Below are positions 9,305 through 18,916 of a stretch of 64,000 nucleotides of DNA, piece by piece. How positions within the stretch are numbered: the stretch's first letter is position 1; each line of letters begins with the position of its first letter. Source of the DNA: Sphingobium sp. KCTC 72723 (GTDB lineage Bacteria; Pseudomonadota; Alphaproteobacteria; Sphingomonadales; Sphingomonadaceae); contig NZ_CP060388.1 of NCBI RefSeq assembly GCF_014280435.1, positions 1,860,001 through 1,924,000 of the forward strand. Reading direction: 5' to 3'. The translations under genes and the position numbers were made by a program. The notes beneath the pieces are model-generated. The model was not told the origin of the DNA. It made no database searches and saw only the letters and a program-made list of their open reading frames with translations.

Positions 9305-10693
9305 TTATGACTTTCCTTCGCGGGCATCGTTGGTCAGGGCCGCGACCAGTCGGGACAGCCCGATGCCGTTGGAACCCTTGACCAATATCGCGTCGCCCGC
9401 GCGTATTTCGGTGGTGATTGACGTGATGGCGCTCGTGGCGTCCGGCACATGGCTATAGGGCAGGACGCCGTTCAGCGCATCGGCCAGCGGCGTCATTTCA
9501 ACGCCAACCAGTATCGCCTGATCGACCTCCCCCGCAACCAGCGCATCGGCAAGGCCCGCGTGCAATTCCGCGCTGCGGCTGCCCAGTTCGCGCATCCCGC
9601 CCAATATGGCAACGCGCCTGTCCGCCCGCTCGCGCCCCAGCTGCTTCAGCGTCGCAACCATCGACAGCGGGTTGGCATTATAGCTTTCGTCTATCACCAG
9701 CGCTTGCCCAGCGCCCACCGGCACGACATGGCGCGCGCCCCGCCCCGGCAGGCCGGGCATCTCCGCCAGCGCCAGCCCCGCCGCCGCCAGATCACCACCC
9801 ACCGCATGAACCGCCGCCAACACCGCCAGCGCATTGGACACCCAATGGTCGCCCGGTGCCGCCACGGTAAAGCATAGTTCCGCGTCGGGCAGCTTTGCCG
9901 TGACCAGCGTGCCGCCACCTGCCGCCGGCACAGTGTCGCGCGCATGGACGTCCGCATCGGCGCTCATGCCGAATGTCAGGATATGGGCGGCGTGCCGTTC
10001 CGCCTTATTATACAGCGCGGCGACATGCGGACTGTCATAGGGGATGATCGCAGTGCCGCCCGGTTCCAGCCCCTCGAAAATCTCCGCCTTCGCCTGCGCA
10101 ATTGCCTCTTCGGTGCCGAAAAATTCGATATGAGCGGGCGCGATGGCCGTCACGATAGCCACATCGGGCCGCACCTGCCGGGTCAGCGCGGCGAGTTCGC
10201 CCGCATGGTTCATCCCCATCTCGAATATGCCGAACGCCGCATCGCGCGGCATCCGCGACAGGCTCAGCGGCACGCCGACATGGTTGTTGTAACTTTTGAC
10301 CGACCGATGCACCTGCCCCGGATGCGCGCGGTCCAGCGCCTGGAACAGCGCTTCCTTGGTCCCGGTTTTGCCGACCGATCCGGTCACGCCGATCACCTTG
10401 CCGCCCATGCGCGCACGCGCCGCCCGGCCCAGCGCCTCCAGCGCGGCGGCACTGTCCGGCACCAATATATGGGGATGGGCCACTGCTTCGCTGACGATGG
10501 CCCCCGCCGCGCCCTGCCCGAACGCCTTGTCGATGAATTGATGCCCGTCTGTCGCATCGCCCTTCATCGCGACGAACAGGTCACCGTCCGTCACTTCCCG
10601 GCTGTCGAAAGCGACGCCCGAAACGGCAAACGGCGCCGACGCGGCGCCGCCTGTGGCCTGGGCGATTTCGGCGGATGTCCACAGATCACTCAA
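9305..10693 (-). CDS. murF: UDP-MurNAc-tripeptide--D-alanyl-D-alanine ligase MurF
   Basis: Adds D-Ala-D-Ala to the UDP-MurNAc-tripeptide to finish the soluble precursor. P-loop GVTGSVGKTGTKEAL, the DESYNANP motif and ILVKGSNGIGL are all present. No ATG fits: the usual family N-terminus (SDLWTSAEIAQATGG) follows a TTG at 10693 that overlaps the murE stop as TTGA, with GGGAG 8 bases upstream. An in-frame GTG at 10702 overlaps that GGGAG itself and is less likely. A TTG start with a 4-base overlap suggests translation coupled to murE. Chosen length 462 residues. Confidence 0.95.
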   Translation of the reverse strand: MSDLWTSAEIAQATGGAASAPFAVSGVAFDSREVTDGDLFVAMKGDATDGHQFIDKAFGQGAAGAIVSEAVAHPHILVPDSAAALEALGRAARARMGGKVIGVTGSVGKTGTKEALFQALDRAHPGQVHRSVKSYNNHVGVPLSLSRMPRDAAFGIFEMGMNHAGELAALTRQVRPDVAIVTAIAPAHIEFFGTEEAIAQAKAEIFEGLEPGGTAIIPYDSPHVAALYNKAERHAAHILTFGMSADADVHARDTVPAAGGGTLVTAKLPDAELCFTVAAPGDHWVSNALAVLAAVHAVGGDLAAAGLALAEMPGLPGRGARHVVPVGAGQALVIDESYNANPLSMVATLKQLGRERADRRVAILGGMRELGSRSAELHAGLADALVAGEVDQAILVGVEMTPLADALNGVLPYSHVPDATSAITSITTEIRAGDAILVKGSNGIGLSRLVAALTNDAREGKS

Positions 10694-12135
10694 CCCGCGC
10701 ACTCCCGCGCCACGGTCACATCGTCAAAGGGCAGCACCCGGTCGCCGATAATCTGGCCCTGTTCATGCCCCTTGCCCGCCAGCAGCACAATGTCGTCCGC
10801 CCCCGCCTGCGCAATGGCGGCGGCAATCGCCGCGCGACGTCCGCCAATTTCCTGCGCACCCTTCGCGCCCGCCATGACCGCCGCGCGGATCGCGGACGGC
10901 TCCTCGGAACGGGGATTATCGTCCGTGACGATGACATGATCGGCCAGTTCCGCCGCAACCTGCCCCATCAAAGGCCGCTTGCCCGCATCGCGATCCCCGC
11001 CCGCGCCGAACAGCGCGATCAGGCGGCCCTTCGTATGCGGGCGCAGCGCTTCGATCGCGGCGCGCAGCCCATCGGGCGTATGAGCATAATCGACATAGAC
11101 CGGCGCACCCGCCGCGCTGATGACTGCCCGCTCCAGCCGCCCGCGCACCGGCTGAACCCGGCCCAGCAATTCCAGCACCTTGGCGGTATCGCCGCCGGTC
11201 GCAATGACCAGCCCAGCAGCGGTGAGCGCATTGGCCGCCTGATAAGCACCGATCAGCGGCAGGTTGACCTTATAGGTCTTGCCGTCCGCCTCGATGCCCA
11301 GCGTCTGGCCCAACTGCGTTGGCGTGCGCGTGACAAGGCGCAGCGCATCGCCTTTCTCGCCCACGCTCACCAGCCGCAGCCCGCGCGCAGCGACCCGCGC
11401 GATCACCTTGTCCGACCAGGCATCGTCGGCCCACACCACCGCTGCGCCATCTGCGCCGACGACTTCATCGAACAGCCGCATCTTCGCGTCGAAATAGCTG
11501 TCCATGTCGCCATGATAGTCGAGATGGTCGCGCGACAGGTTGGTGAAGCCGGCCGCCATCACTGGCAGCCCTTCGGTGCGATATTGCGCCAGCCCATGGC
11601 TCGACGCCTCGAACGCGGCATGAGTCACGCCCTCACGGCGCAGGCCCGACATGTTCGACAGAAACGTCACAATGTCCGGCGTGGTCAGCCCTGTCGATAC
11701 CTGATCGACCGATGTGGTGACGCCCAGCGTGCCGATGGACGCAGCGTGATGCCCCATCATCCGCCACAATTGCCGGGTCAATTCGACAGTGGATGTCTTG
11801 CCATTGGTGCCAGTGACGGCGACCGTCACATCGGGGAAAGGCGTGAAATAGCGTGCGGCCAGTTGCGCGAACAGCCGACGGGGATTGGCATGGGCAATAT
11901 GGATCGCACCCTCGACCCGCGCTTCGGGCCGGGCGACCACGGCGATGGCACCGGCTTTCACGGCGTCCGCGATATAATCCTCGCCATTGACACGCAGCCC
12001 CTGAAACGCACCGAAAATGGTGCCGGGCGCGACCTTGCGGTTGTCGATGGCAAATCCGGTTACGTTCTGGTTCAGGTCAGCGTCCTGCCCAATCGTCGCA
12101 TCCAGCCTTTCGATCAGCGAAGAAAGCCGGGTCAT
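10690..12135 (-). CDS. murE: UDP-MurNAc-tripeptide synthetase MurE, meso-DAP type
   Basis: Adds the third stem residue to UDP-MurNAc-dipeptide. The 481-residue product has the P-loop VAVTGTNGKTSTVEL and the C-terminal specificity motif DDNPRSEEP; DNPR is the signature of meso-diaminopimelate ligases rather than lysine ligases. This agrees with a Gram-negative wall. ATG 12135 overlaps the ftsI stop by ATGA, and its stop overlaps the TTG start of murF. Confidence 0.97.
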   Translation of the reverse strand: MTRLSSLIERLDATIGQDADLNQNVTGFAIDNRKVAPGTIFGAFQGLRVNGEDYIADAVKAGAIAVVARPEARVEGAIHIAHANPRRLFAQLAARYFTPFPDVTVAVTGTNGKTSTVELTRQLWRMMGHHAASIGTLGVTTSVDQVSTGLTTPDIVTFLSNMSGLRREGVTHAAFEASSHGLAQYRTEGLPVMAAGFTNLSRDHLDYHGDMDSYFDAKMRLFDEVVGADGAAVVWADDAWSDKVIARVAARGLRLVSVGEKGDALRLVTRTPTQLGQTLGIEADGKTYKVNLPLIGAYQAANALTAAGLVIATGGDTAKVLELLGRVQPVRGRLERAVISAAGAPVYVDYAHTPDGLRAAIEALRPHTKGRLIALFGAGGDRDAGKRPLMGQVAAELADHVIVTDDNPRSEEPSAIRAAVMAGAKGAQEIGGRRAAIAAAIAQAGADDIVLLAGKGHEQGQIIGDRVLPFDDVTVARECAG

Positions 12136-13838
12136 TCACTCTCTCCCTTGGGCTTCCACAACAGCGGCATCAGGTCCGAAATATCGACGTCGCGCCGCTC
12201 GTCGGGCATCACGCCCAGCATCGGGCCGACCCGCTCCACGACCCGCTTGACCACCGGCGACGCCGTCCATGCCGCAGTGCGCAGGCCGAACGCGCCGGTC
12301 GCTTCGTCCATTATGACGACGACGACATAGCGGGGATTGTCCATCGGAAATGCGGACGCAAAGGTCGTCACCAGCGAACTCTTGTTATAGCGGCCCGCTT
12401 CGGGTTTTTCGGCGGAACCTGTTTTGCCACCGATGCGAAAACCCTTGGCATCGGCGCTGCGACCTGTACCCTCCGACACGATCATCCGCAACAGCTGGCG
12501 CATCCGGGCGCTGGTCGCGGCGGAAAACACCCGCCGTCCCTCCGGCACATCTTCGGCGCGCAGCTTGCGCAAGGTCGCGGGACGCCAGGTGCCGCCATTG
12601 ACCAGCGCGGCGTAGGCGCTGGCCAGGTGCAGCGGCGTGACGGCGATGCCATGGCCATAGGACACCGTCATCGTCGTGATCCGGCCCCAGTTGGCGGGCC
12701 ACAGCGTCCCAGCGCGTTCCTTCAGCTCGATCGGCGCGCGCTGGTCGAAATCCAGCGCACGGAACAGTTTTTGCAGCGGCGCAGCGCCCATTTCGTCGGC
12801 GATGCGCGCCGTGCCGATGTTGGAGCTATGCACCAGAATCTCCGGCACATTAACCCAGCGGCCCAGCGCATGGTCATCCTTGATGCGGAAGCCCGCCACC
12901 GCCAGCGGTGCCGTCGCGTCATAACGCTTGGCCATTGATGTCACGACGCCACTGTCCATGGCCGCCGCAATCGACAGCGGCTTGAACGCGGAACCCAGTT
13001 CGTAACGCGCCTGCACCATATGGTTGCACAGCGGCGATTCCCCGCACGATTTGCCCGCATAATTTTGCAGCTTGTTGGGGTCGAATACCGGAATGGATGC
13101 CATGGCGACGACTTCGCCTGTGTTCGCGTCCAATATGATGCCGCCCGCGCCCTTGGCGCTCTGCGCTACCAACTGCGCATAAAGTTCGCTTTCCAGCGCA
13201 CCCTGCACCCGCGCGTCGATCGAAAGGGCAAAGGGCTTGCCCCGTGTCGCCGGGTCGATCAGCTGGTCGTTGAACGCCGATTCCACGCCCATGCCGCCCA
13301 CGCCATTGGCATCGGGCGCAAAGCCCAGCACATGCGCCGCCAGCGTCCGCTGCGGATAGAGCCGTTCCTTTTCGCGCGGAAATTCGATGCCGATTTCGCC
13401 CAGCGCATTCACCGCCGCCACTTCTTCGGGCAGCGCGCGGCGGCGCAGATAGGCCCATCCCCGCCCGGTCAGCTTCTTGTAGAAAGCCGCCTCAGCTTCA
13501 TCGGGGAAAATCTCGTGCAACTTGCGCGCCAGTTCCGCTGGTTGCCCGATCAGCTTGGACGGGCGCACCGCCACTGAATAGGCTTCCATCGTCCGCGCCA
13601 GCGGCACCCCGTTGCGATCGACAATGTCGGCCCGCGCGGGCAGGAATATGCCCAGCGCATCGTCGCCGGTCGCCCCTGCGGTAAAAATGCCGATCCACAA
13701 CATCCGCCCGATCAACAATCCGGTCACCGCCATGAACAGGATCAGCAGCAGCATCAGCCGGTTATGGGCAATCGCCGTCAGGCTGACCCGTTGCCGCCCC
13801 GCCCGCGCGCCACCGGGCTGGACGATGATCGTCGCCAT
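12132..13838 (-). CDS. ftsI: Septal peptidoglycan transpeptidase FtsI (PBP3)
   Basis: Division-specific class B penicillin-binding protein. In the 568-residue product a basic tail leads to one membrane anchor (about residues 27-52), then the pedestal domain opening with ADIVDRNGVPLA, and the transpeptidase domain: SAFK at 283-286 (catalytic Ser283), SSN at 338-340 and KTGS at 472-475. One base separates its ATG from the ftsL stop. It acts in the periplasm with FtsW. Confidence 0.97.
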   Translation of the reverse strand: MATIIVQPGGARAGRQRVSLTAIAHNRLMLLLILFMAVTGLLIGRMLWIGIFTAGATGDDALGIFLPARADIVDRNGVPLARTMEAYSVAVRPSKLIGQPAELARKLHEIFPDEAEAAFYKKLTGRGWAYLRRRALPEEVAAVNALGEIGIEFPREKERLYPQRTLAAHVLGFAPDANGVGGMGVESAFNDQLIDPATRGKPFALSIDARVQGALESELYAQLVAQSAKGAGGIILDANTGEVVAMASIPVFDPNKLQNYAGKSCGESPLCNHMVQARYELGSAFKPLSIAAAMDSGVVTSMAKRYDATAPLAVAGFRIKDDHALGRWVNVPEILVHSSNIGTARIADEMGAAPLQKLFRALDFDQRAPIELKERAGTLWPANWGRITTMTVSYGHGIAVTPLHLASAYAALVNGGTWRPATLRKLRAEDVPEGRRVFSAATSARMRQLLRMIVSEGTGRSADAKGFRIGGKTGSAEKPEAGRYNKSSLVTTFASAFPMDNPRYVVVVIMDEATGAFGLRTAAWTASPVVKRVVERVGPMLGVMPDERRDVDISDLMPLLWKPKGESE

Positions 13839-13839
13839 A

Positions 13840-14490
13840 TCAGCGCGCTCCCTTCTTGCGCTCGCGCGCCGCCGTGGCGCTCAGGTCGCCCAGCGTGCTG
13901 TCGTCCAGCAATTTGGCGTCCAGCATTGCCATCCGTTCCGCCTTGCGCGCCACCGGGTTGGGCTTCGACACGTCGGCATCCACTTTCGCGCGGATCGCCG
14001 GGGTCGGCTTGGCAGGGCTGGCCAGTTTTTCGACATTGTCGGCGGCATGGGCCTGCCGGATCACCGCGATTTCGCTGCGGATCTGAGTCGCGGCGGGGCT
14101 GGCGGGCGCGGCCTGCGGCGCGGACGGCAGGTCGGCGGGGGTTTCGACCATCGCCACCATCACCGGCGGCGCGACATAGTCCGGCCCGTTGGGCTGCACC
14201 CCGTCCAACTGCGCCAGCGCGCGCTCGCCCGCCAGATATTGGCCGGATGTGGGCGTGCTGTATAGAAAGTCATGCTGGTTCCAGCTTTCCAGCTGACGCA
14301 TGGAAGCCCGCGCGCTGAATTCCGTTTCCAGGTAGCGAATGTCGCTCTGCGCCCGCGCGATCTGCATCCGCACCCGCATCAACTCGTTGCGCTCGGTCGC
14401 CACCTTCAACGACACCATATAGGCACCCAGCGCACCCAGCGCGACCAGCACGACCCAGATCAGGCTCTGCAACCTTTTGACGGCGATCAT
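13840..14490 (-). CDS. ftsL: FtsL-like division protein with long C-terminal tail
   Basis: Position between rsmH and ftsI, a short cytoplasmic end, a membrane span near residues 9-27 and a following heptad-like segment ([20 protein letters not shown]) mark this as FtsL, the bitopic regulator of FtsW-FtsI. Sequence is poorly conserved in this family, so the call leans on position and topology. At 216 residues it is about twice the size of E. coli FtsL: an Ala/Pro-rich low-complexity tail of about 110 residues follows the coiled coil. ATG 14490 overlaps the rsmH stop by four bases. Confidence 0.85.
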   Translation of the reverse strand: MIAVKRLQSLIWVVLVALGALGAYMVSLKVATERNELMRVRMQIARAQSDIRYLETEFSARASMRQLESWNQHDFLYSTPTSGQYLAGERALAQLDGVQPNGPDYVAPPVMVAMVETPADLPSAPQAAPASPAATQIRSEIAVIRQAHAADNVEKLASPAKPTPAIRAKVDADVSKPNPVARKAERMAMLDAKLLDDSTLGDLSATAARERKKGAR

Positions 14491-15440
14491 GGGCGGACAC
14501 TCCGGGGGGCGGAAACGAGGGCAGATGTGCGCACGGCGCTGCGCAGCGTGGCGGACCGGGCGCGGGGGTTGCGCGCCAGTTCCGCTTCGCTCGCACGCAC
14601 CGCCTTGGCGGGCTTGCCGAATGTCGGCGCGGCTTGCGCCGTCTTTTCAGGCATATGCCGCGAACCACCGCCATCGCCGCCGCTGCGGTTGCGCAGGAAC
14701 TGCTTGACGATGCGGTCCTCCAAACTGTGGAAACTCACGATCGCCAGCCGCCCGCCTTCTTCCAGCAACGCCTCGGCCGCTTCCAGTGCGCGCTCCAGCT
14801 CCTCCAGCTCGCGGTTCACATGGATGCGGATCGCCTGAAACGCGCGGGTCGCCGGATCCTTCTTGTCATGCGGCTTGTGGCCCAGCGCGCGGCGAATGAC
14901 ATGGGCCAACTGCCCCGTCCGCTCCAGCGGGCGCGCGTCCACGATCGCATGGGCAACCCGGCGCGAACGCGGCTCCTCGCCATAGCGGTAGAGGACGTTG
15001 GCGATCTCCTCTTCCTCGGCATTGTTCAGGAAATCGGCGGCGCTCATGCCGTCCTGGCTCATCGTCATCAGCAACGGGCCATCGGACTGGAACGAAAAGC
15101 CCCGGTCGGCACGGTCGAGCTGCATCGACGAGACACCAATGTCGAGCGTGATGCCCGACACCTTCTCGATCCCGCGTTCGGCCAGCAATTGCGCCATGCG
15201 CGAAAATTCGCCCGGAATCAGCGTGATGTGATGGGTGTCGGCCAGCGCCTGTCCTTCGCGAATCGCGTCGGGATCACGGTCGAGCGCGAACACGCTTGCC
15301 CCCGCCATCGCCATTGCGCGCGAATAGCCGCCCGCGCCGAACGTGCCGTCGACATGGCGCTCGCCCGGCGCGATGGCCAGCGCAGCCAGCACTTCGTCGA
15401 TCAGGACGGGAATATGCGGGGCGACCTGCGACTCGTTCAT
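14487..15440 (-). CDS. rsmH: 16S rRNA (cytosine1402-N4)-methyltransferase RsmH
   Basis: SAM-dependent methyltransferase (MraW) that modifies C1402 in the ribosomal P site. The 317-residue product has [13 protein letters not shown], the SAM loop [23 protein letters not shown] with [12 protein letters not shown], and the C-terminal [13 protein letters not shown]. It starts on the A of the mraZ stop (TAATG) and overlaps ftsL by four bases. Length is normal. The tail after HMPEK is Ala/Arg-rich, as often in alphaproteobacteria. Confidence 0.97.
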   Translation of the reverse strand: MNESQVAPHIPVLIDEVLAALAIAPGERHVDGTFGAGGYSRAMAMAGASVFALDRDPDAIREGQALADTHHITLIPGEFSRMAQLLAERGIEKVSGITLDIGVSSMQLDRADRGFSFQSDGPLLMTMSQDGMSAADFLNNAEEEEIANVLYRYGEEPRSRRVAHAIVDARPLERTGQLAHVIRRALGHKPHDKKDPATRAFQAIRIHVNRELEELERALEAAEALLEEGGRLAIVSFHSLEDRIVKQFLRNRSGGDGGGSRHMPEKTAQAAPTFGKPAKAVRASEAELARNPRARSATLRSAVRTSALVSAPRSVRP

Positions 15441-15958
15441 TACCCCGCCTCCGCCGCGCGCGCGTCGAGCCAGCGCTTCACCTTGTTGCGGATCAGTGCA
15501 GGCCGGTCGGGGCTTTCGATCAGCGCTTCCGGCTTCCAGATCTGAAAATAAAGGCCCACGCCATAGAAAAACGCCACGTCGGTAATGCCCGCTTCTTCCT
15601 TGATATCGGGGTGCAGGAAGAAACGGCCACCATCGTCGAAATTCACGTCCTCGATCGTGCCGAGCCGGTTTTCGCGTTCCAGATCGCCGTTGAAGGGACG
15701 GTTCGCCTCACGCGCCAGCCGCTCCAGTTCCGCCACTTCGTCGAACAGAAACTGCTTGTGCGACAGGCCAAATCCGGTGGCGCAACCATTGTCCATATGG
15801 ACCGACAGGCACAACCGATTGTCGCCGCCGCTGGCGTGCTTGACCAGCTTGCGCATCTCCAGGGGCAGCACGAACCGGCCTTTGCCGTCCGCGACGCTGA
15901 ATGCGTTGCCCGAATAGAGAATGACATCCGACACGGCGAAAAGTGGCCCCTTTTCCAT
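15440..15958 (-). CDS. mraZ: Transcriptional regulator MraZ
   Basis: First gene of the dcw operon; a ring-forming DNA-binding protein with two SpoVT-AbrB-like halves that in E. coli represses its own operon. The 172-residue product shows [18 protein letters not shown] in the first half and [19 protein letters not shown] with [12 protein letters not shown] in the second. It starts at ATG 15958, inside ATGG next to a 171-bp upstream gap that should hold the operon promoter. The N-terminal extension before the first AbrB half ([13 protein letters not shown]) is normal for sphingomonads as far as can be judged. Confidence 0.95.
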   Translation of the reverse strand: MEKGPLFAVSDVILYSGNAFSVADGKGRFVLPLEMRKLVKHASGGDNRLCLSVHMDNGCATGFGLSHKQFLFDEVAELERLAREANRPFNGDLERENRLGTIEDVNFDDGGRFFLHPDIKEEAGITDVAFFYGVGLYFQIWKPEALIESPDRPALIRNKVKRWLDARAAEAG

Positions 15959-16083
15959 GGGGCACAGACTCCCCGTCTCCGGAACCGCACATGCGAATCC
16001 GGGTGAACAGGACTGATCAACGCCTGATGAACCCCAATGCCGGTTTACCTACCAAGCATGGGGGTCAGTGAAAAGGGAAAATT

Positions 16084-16118
16084 CGGGTGGAGGTGGGAAA
16101 AGCTGTTCGTAAATGGGT
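16084..16118. promoter_or_regulatory. Candidate MraZ operator upstream of mraZ
   Basis: On the plus strand CGGGT (16084), TGGGA (16094), TGTTC (16104) and TGGGT (16114) recur at exactly ten-base steps. In E. coli MraZ binds TGGGN repeats with five-base spacers, which is this spacing, but here the motif reads opposite to the operon and the third unit is degenerate. A weak promoter guess on the minus strand is TTGAAA (16133-16128) with TACGAA 16 bases on. The block lies 126-160 bp before the mraZ ATG. Chance occurrence is possible. Confidence 0.35.
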
Positions 16119-16129
16119 TTAACCGTTTT

Positions 16130-17353
16130 TCAATCCCTGTTCCAGCCAATATTCATCTTTTGTTCTTTTGCATTACACTGTCTATCTCGCTGTCCATGTC
16201 GCGCCAGAAACAGGCTTCCCAGCACCGCCCAGATTGTCCCAAGGATCAGCGCCCAGCGCAGCCCCAGAACCACGTCCGCCTGATCCCGCATCCAGCGCCG
16301 GTCGCCCGGTATCGACGCCCCCAGCCATCGCGCGACCAGCGCAGGCGTATCCGCGCTCCACGCACGCGGATCGCGCGGGGTCGCAGGGTTGGCGAGCCAC
16401 AGCCGGTCATCGATCAAATCGGCATCGCCCACCACGACTGCCTGCCCCCGTCCGATGGCGCAGGTGACCATAACGCCATCCCCCCTGCACCCGCCAAGCC
16501 GCGCAAAGTCCGACAACGTGACCAGCGTGTCATCGGGCAAAAAATGCCGCGTCTCACCCGCCACCATCCGCCCTTGCACGACACCCCAATGCGCCAGCAA
16601 CGGCCCCAACAAGCTGACCGAAGGCGCACGGCGGCGATCCCCCAGCGGGAGGGCTGACGGCCAGCGCCACAGCGGATCGGCCAGCACCACCGCCCTGCCC
16701 CCATCCCGTACCCAGCGGTCAACCGCCACCAATTGTTCGGGCGTCATCGCGCGCGGTTGCGCCAGCAATAACCGCCCCGCCCCGGACGCCGCCAAAGCGC
16801 GCGCGTCATCCACCGGCATGATCGTAAAGCGCGTCCGCAGCAGCGTGACGATCGGCGCATCGGCCTGCTTACCCTGCCCCTTCTCGTCCCAGAACAGGGG
16901 CAGCGCCGTCATAACCGCCAGTGCAGGCCGGTCGGCAACCGGCGCGATCTCCTGCGCCGGACCCCGCCATATGACCAACGCCGCCAGCGCCAGCAATCCC
17001 GCCCCCAACAACCGCTTCTGCCGGTCATAGAGCAACATGCTCGCGATACCCGCCAAAGGCGTCGCGAGCGCAAGGCCGATAGCGGCAAGCGGATCAGGCC
17101 AGCGTCCCGCCGCAATTGCGCAAAACACCAGTATCGCCCCCACCACGCCGACCGCGATCCAGACGATCAGAACCCCCGCCGACCGGGCCAATATCCGCCC
17201 CATCAGCGCCAGCACCAATGCAGCGGGCAAGGCCCAACTCCATGGGTCCGCTTGCCCGCCGGATCGCCAGGCACGGGCGATCCCCGCCAACAGCGCGGCA
17301 ACGACAGGCAGCATCAGAACGAGAAACAGCAAGAGGCGCCGGCGCATGGCCAT
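16130..17353 (-). CDS. GldG/DUF4350-like membrane protein, orphan
   Basis: A 407-residue inner-membrane protein: hydrophobic segments near residues 6-26, 38-53, 59-84, 92-108 and 115-127, then a soluble domain of about 230 residues and one more span near 365-385. The soluble part (LLRTRFTIMPVDDARAL, LLLAQPRAMTPEQL, WVRDGGRAVVLADP, VVVGDADLIDD) matches the class I glutamine-amidotransferase-like fold of DUF4350/GldG proteins, which usually sit beside an ABC ATPase or a MoxR/DUF58 pair. None is here. Substrate unknown. It follows a 100-aa membrane protein and cysK on the same strand; ends just before the mraZ promoter region. Confidence 0.75.
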   Translation of the reverse strand: MAMRRRLLLFLVLMLPVVAALLAGIARAWRSGGQADPWSWALPAALVLALMGRILARSAGVLIVWIAVGVVGAILVFCAIAAGRWPDPLAAIGLALATPLAGIASMLLYDRQKRLLGAGLLALAALVIWRGPAQEIAPVADRPALAVMTALPLFWDEKGQGKQADAPIVTLLRTRFTIMPVDDARALAASGAGRLLLAQPRAMTPEQLVAVDRWVRDGGRAVVLADPLWRWPSALPLGDRRRAPSVSLLGPLLAHWGVVQGRMVAGETRHFLPDDTLVTLSDFARLGGCRGDGVMVTCAIGRGQAVVVGDADLIDDRLWLANPATPRDPRAWSADTPALVARWLGASIPGDRRWMRDQADVVLGLRWALILGTIWAVLGSLFLARHGQRDRQCNAKEQKMNIGWNRD

Positions 17354-17365
17354 CCCCCCGGATGC

Positions 17366-17668
17366 TTAACGCGATTGCGCCGGGTCGCGGTCCATCGGTT
17401 TGCGCAGATTGGGGTCAGGCTGCAAATCCGGCACGATCGGTGCCTGTTCGGGCGCGGGCTGCACGCCCAGTTCGGCCAGCGGATCCTTGGGCGACACGGC
17501 ATTGGCCGACAGCGTCGGCACCACTGGCGGCGGCAGCGCGGCATCGTCCATCCGCGCCTTGTCGATGACGATATTGGCAAGGCCAACGAGCAACACGATA
17601 CCCGCCAGCCCGGTCAGCCCGACCTGGACGCGCTGTAACCCTTCCTGTCGTCGGGGTGTTTCCGCCAT
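17366..17668 (-). CDS. 100-aa single-pass membrane protein, function unknown
   Basis: Unrecognised. After a short polar N-terminus (AETPRRQEGLQR) one membrane span (about residues 15-36, VGLTGLAGIVLLVGLANIVI) is followed by a Pro-rich tail that would face the periplasm. The C-terminus DPNLRKPMDRDPAQ is repeated-charge and disordered. It lies 38 bases after cysK and 12 before the GldG-like gene, so it is likely co-transcribed with them. The Shine-Dalgarno is weak; the open frame runs upstream into cysK, so ATG 17668 is chosen on the family-like membrane-anchor layout. A small partner subunit of the GldG-like protein is a guess. Confidence 0.6.
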   Translation of the reverse strand: MAETPRRQEGLQRVQVGLTGLAGIVLLVGLANIVIDKARMDDAALPPPVVPTLSANAVSPKDPLAELGVQPAPEQAPIVPDLQPDPNLRKPMDRDPAQSR

Positions 17669-17706
17669 AACGCCATTGCTTTCGTCGCTGCGACCCGTGT
17701 CAGCGA

Positions 17707-18702
17707 TCACGCAGTCTGCGCCAGCCAGGGGAAGACCGTCAAGCCCTTCGATTCGAGCCATTGCCGGTTGTAGAGCGTCGAAAGATAGCGGAATCCGGTA
17801 TCGCACAATATCGTCACGATCCGCTTGCCCGGCCCCAATTGCCGCGCCAGCGCGACTGCGCCCGCCACATTGATGCCCGACGACAGCCCCAGGCACAGCC
17901 CTTCCTCGGCCAGCAACCGGCGGACCCACTCCATCCCTTCCGCGTCGGAAATGCGAAATTGCGTGTCGATCGGCGCGCCTTCCAGATTGGCGGTAATCCG
18001 CCCCTGCCCGATCCCTTCGGCGACCGACGACCCTTCGGCCTTCAATTCGCCGTCGGCATAATAGCTGTAGAGCGCCGCGCCATGCGGATCGCTCAGCGCA
18101 ATGGTGATGGCCTCATCCTTAGCTTTCAGGCCCAGCCCTACGCCTGCGATCGTCCCGCCCGTCCCCGCCGCGCAGGTGAAGCCGTCGATCCGCCCTTCCA
18201 TCTGGGTCCAGATTTCCTCCGCCGTGCCGATGATATGCGCCTTGCGATTGGCGATATTGTCGAACTGGTTGGCCCAGATCGCGCCGTCCGTTTCCTCCGC
18301 GATCCGGCGGGACGTATGAACGAAATGGCCGGGGTTTGAATAGGGCGCGGCTGGCACCGTCACCAGCTCGGCCCCCAGCGCGCGCAGCGTGTCCATCTTC
18401 TCGCGGCTCTGGGTTTCGGGCATGACGATGATCGTCTTATACCCCTTGGCATTGGCGACCAGCGCCAGCCCGATGCCGGTATTGCCCGCCGTCCCCTCGA
18501 CAATCGTGCCGCCGGGCTTGAGCAGCCCCTTTTCCTCGGCATCGTTGACGATGAACAGCGCCGCGCGGTCCTTGACCGATGCGCCGGGGTTGGCGAATTC
18601 GCACTTGGCGAAAATGTCGCAGCCGGTGGCGTCGGAAGGCCCGGCGAGGCGCACCATCGGCGTGTTACCGATCAGGGCGAGACTATCTTGGTGAAGCAGC
18701 AT
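17707..18702 (-). CDS. cysK: Cysteine synthase (O-acetylserine sulfhydrylase)
   Basis: PLP enzyme of fold type II that makes cysteine from O-acetylserine and sulfide. In the 331-residue product, IGNTPMVRL, the Schiff-base lysine K44 in PGASVKDRA, the phosphate/carboxylate loop EGTAGNTGIGLA (SGNTG in E. coli CysK) and GTGGTIAGVG are present. C-terminal LCDTGFRYLSTLYN is typical. The frame is open to 19071 across the divergent gene; ATG 18702 gives the family N-terminus. A relaxed substrate choice (CysM or CBS-like) cannot be excluded from sequence. Confidence 0.92.
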   Translation of the reverse strand: MLLHQDSLALIGNTPMVRLAGPSDATGCDIFAKCEFANPGASVKDRAALFIVNDAEEKGLLKPGGTIVEGTAGNTGIGLALVANAKGYKTIIVMPETQSREKMDTLRALGAELVTVPAAPYSNPGHFVHTSRRIAEETDGAIWANQFDNIANRKAHIIGTAEEIWTQMEGRIDGFTCAAGTGGTIAGVGLGLKAKDEAITIALSDPHGAALYSYYADGELKAEGSSVAEGIGQGRITANLEGAPIDTQFRISDAEGMEWVRRLLAEEGLCLGLSSGINVAGAVALARQLGPGKRIVTILCDTGFRYLSTLYNRQWLESKGLTVFPWLAQTA

Positions 18703-18916
18703 GGCCCACGCATAGCGGACGCCACGCGCCTTTGCCAAGCAAGGGAATGATGCGCGGCCAAAAGGGCGAGTTTCTTTTGCGACAGCGCCCACCCCAACCC
18801 ACCCCGTTAACCTCTCCCCCGCCACCCGTCCCATCCCGGCACAGCCCCAAATCCGGGGAGGAAGTGGAAAGATATTTGCCCTAAGGGCGATACTCGCGGC
18901 AAATGAAGGACGTATG

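Noticed and set aside
10675..12330. 551-codon plus-strand frame opposite murE and ftsI
   Set aside because: murE and ftsI are complete with catalytic motifs; nothing recognisable in the mirror frame.
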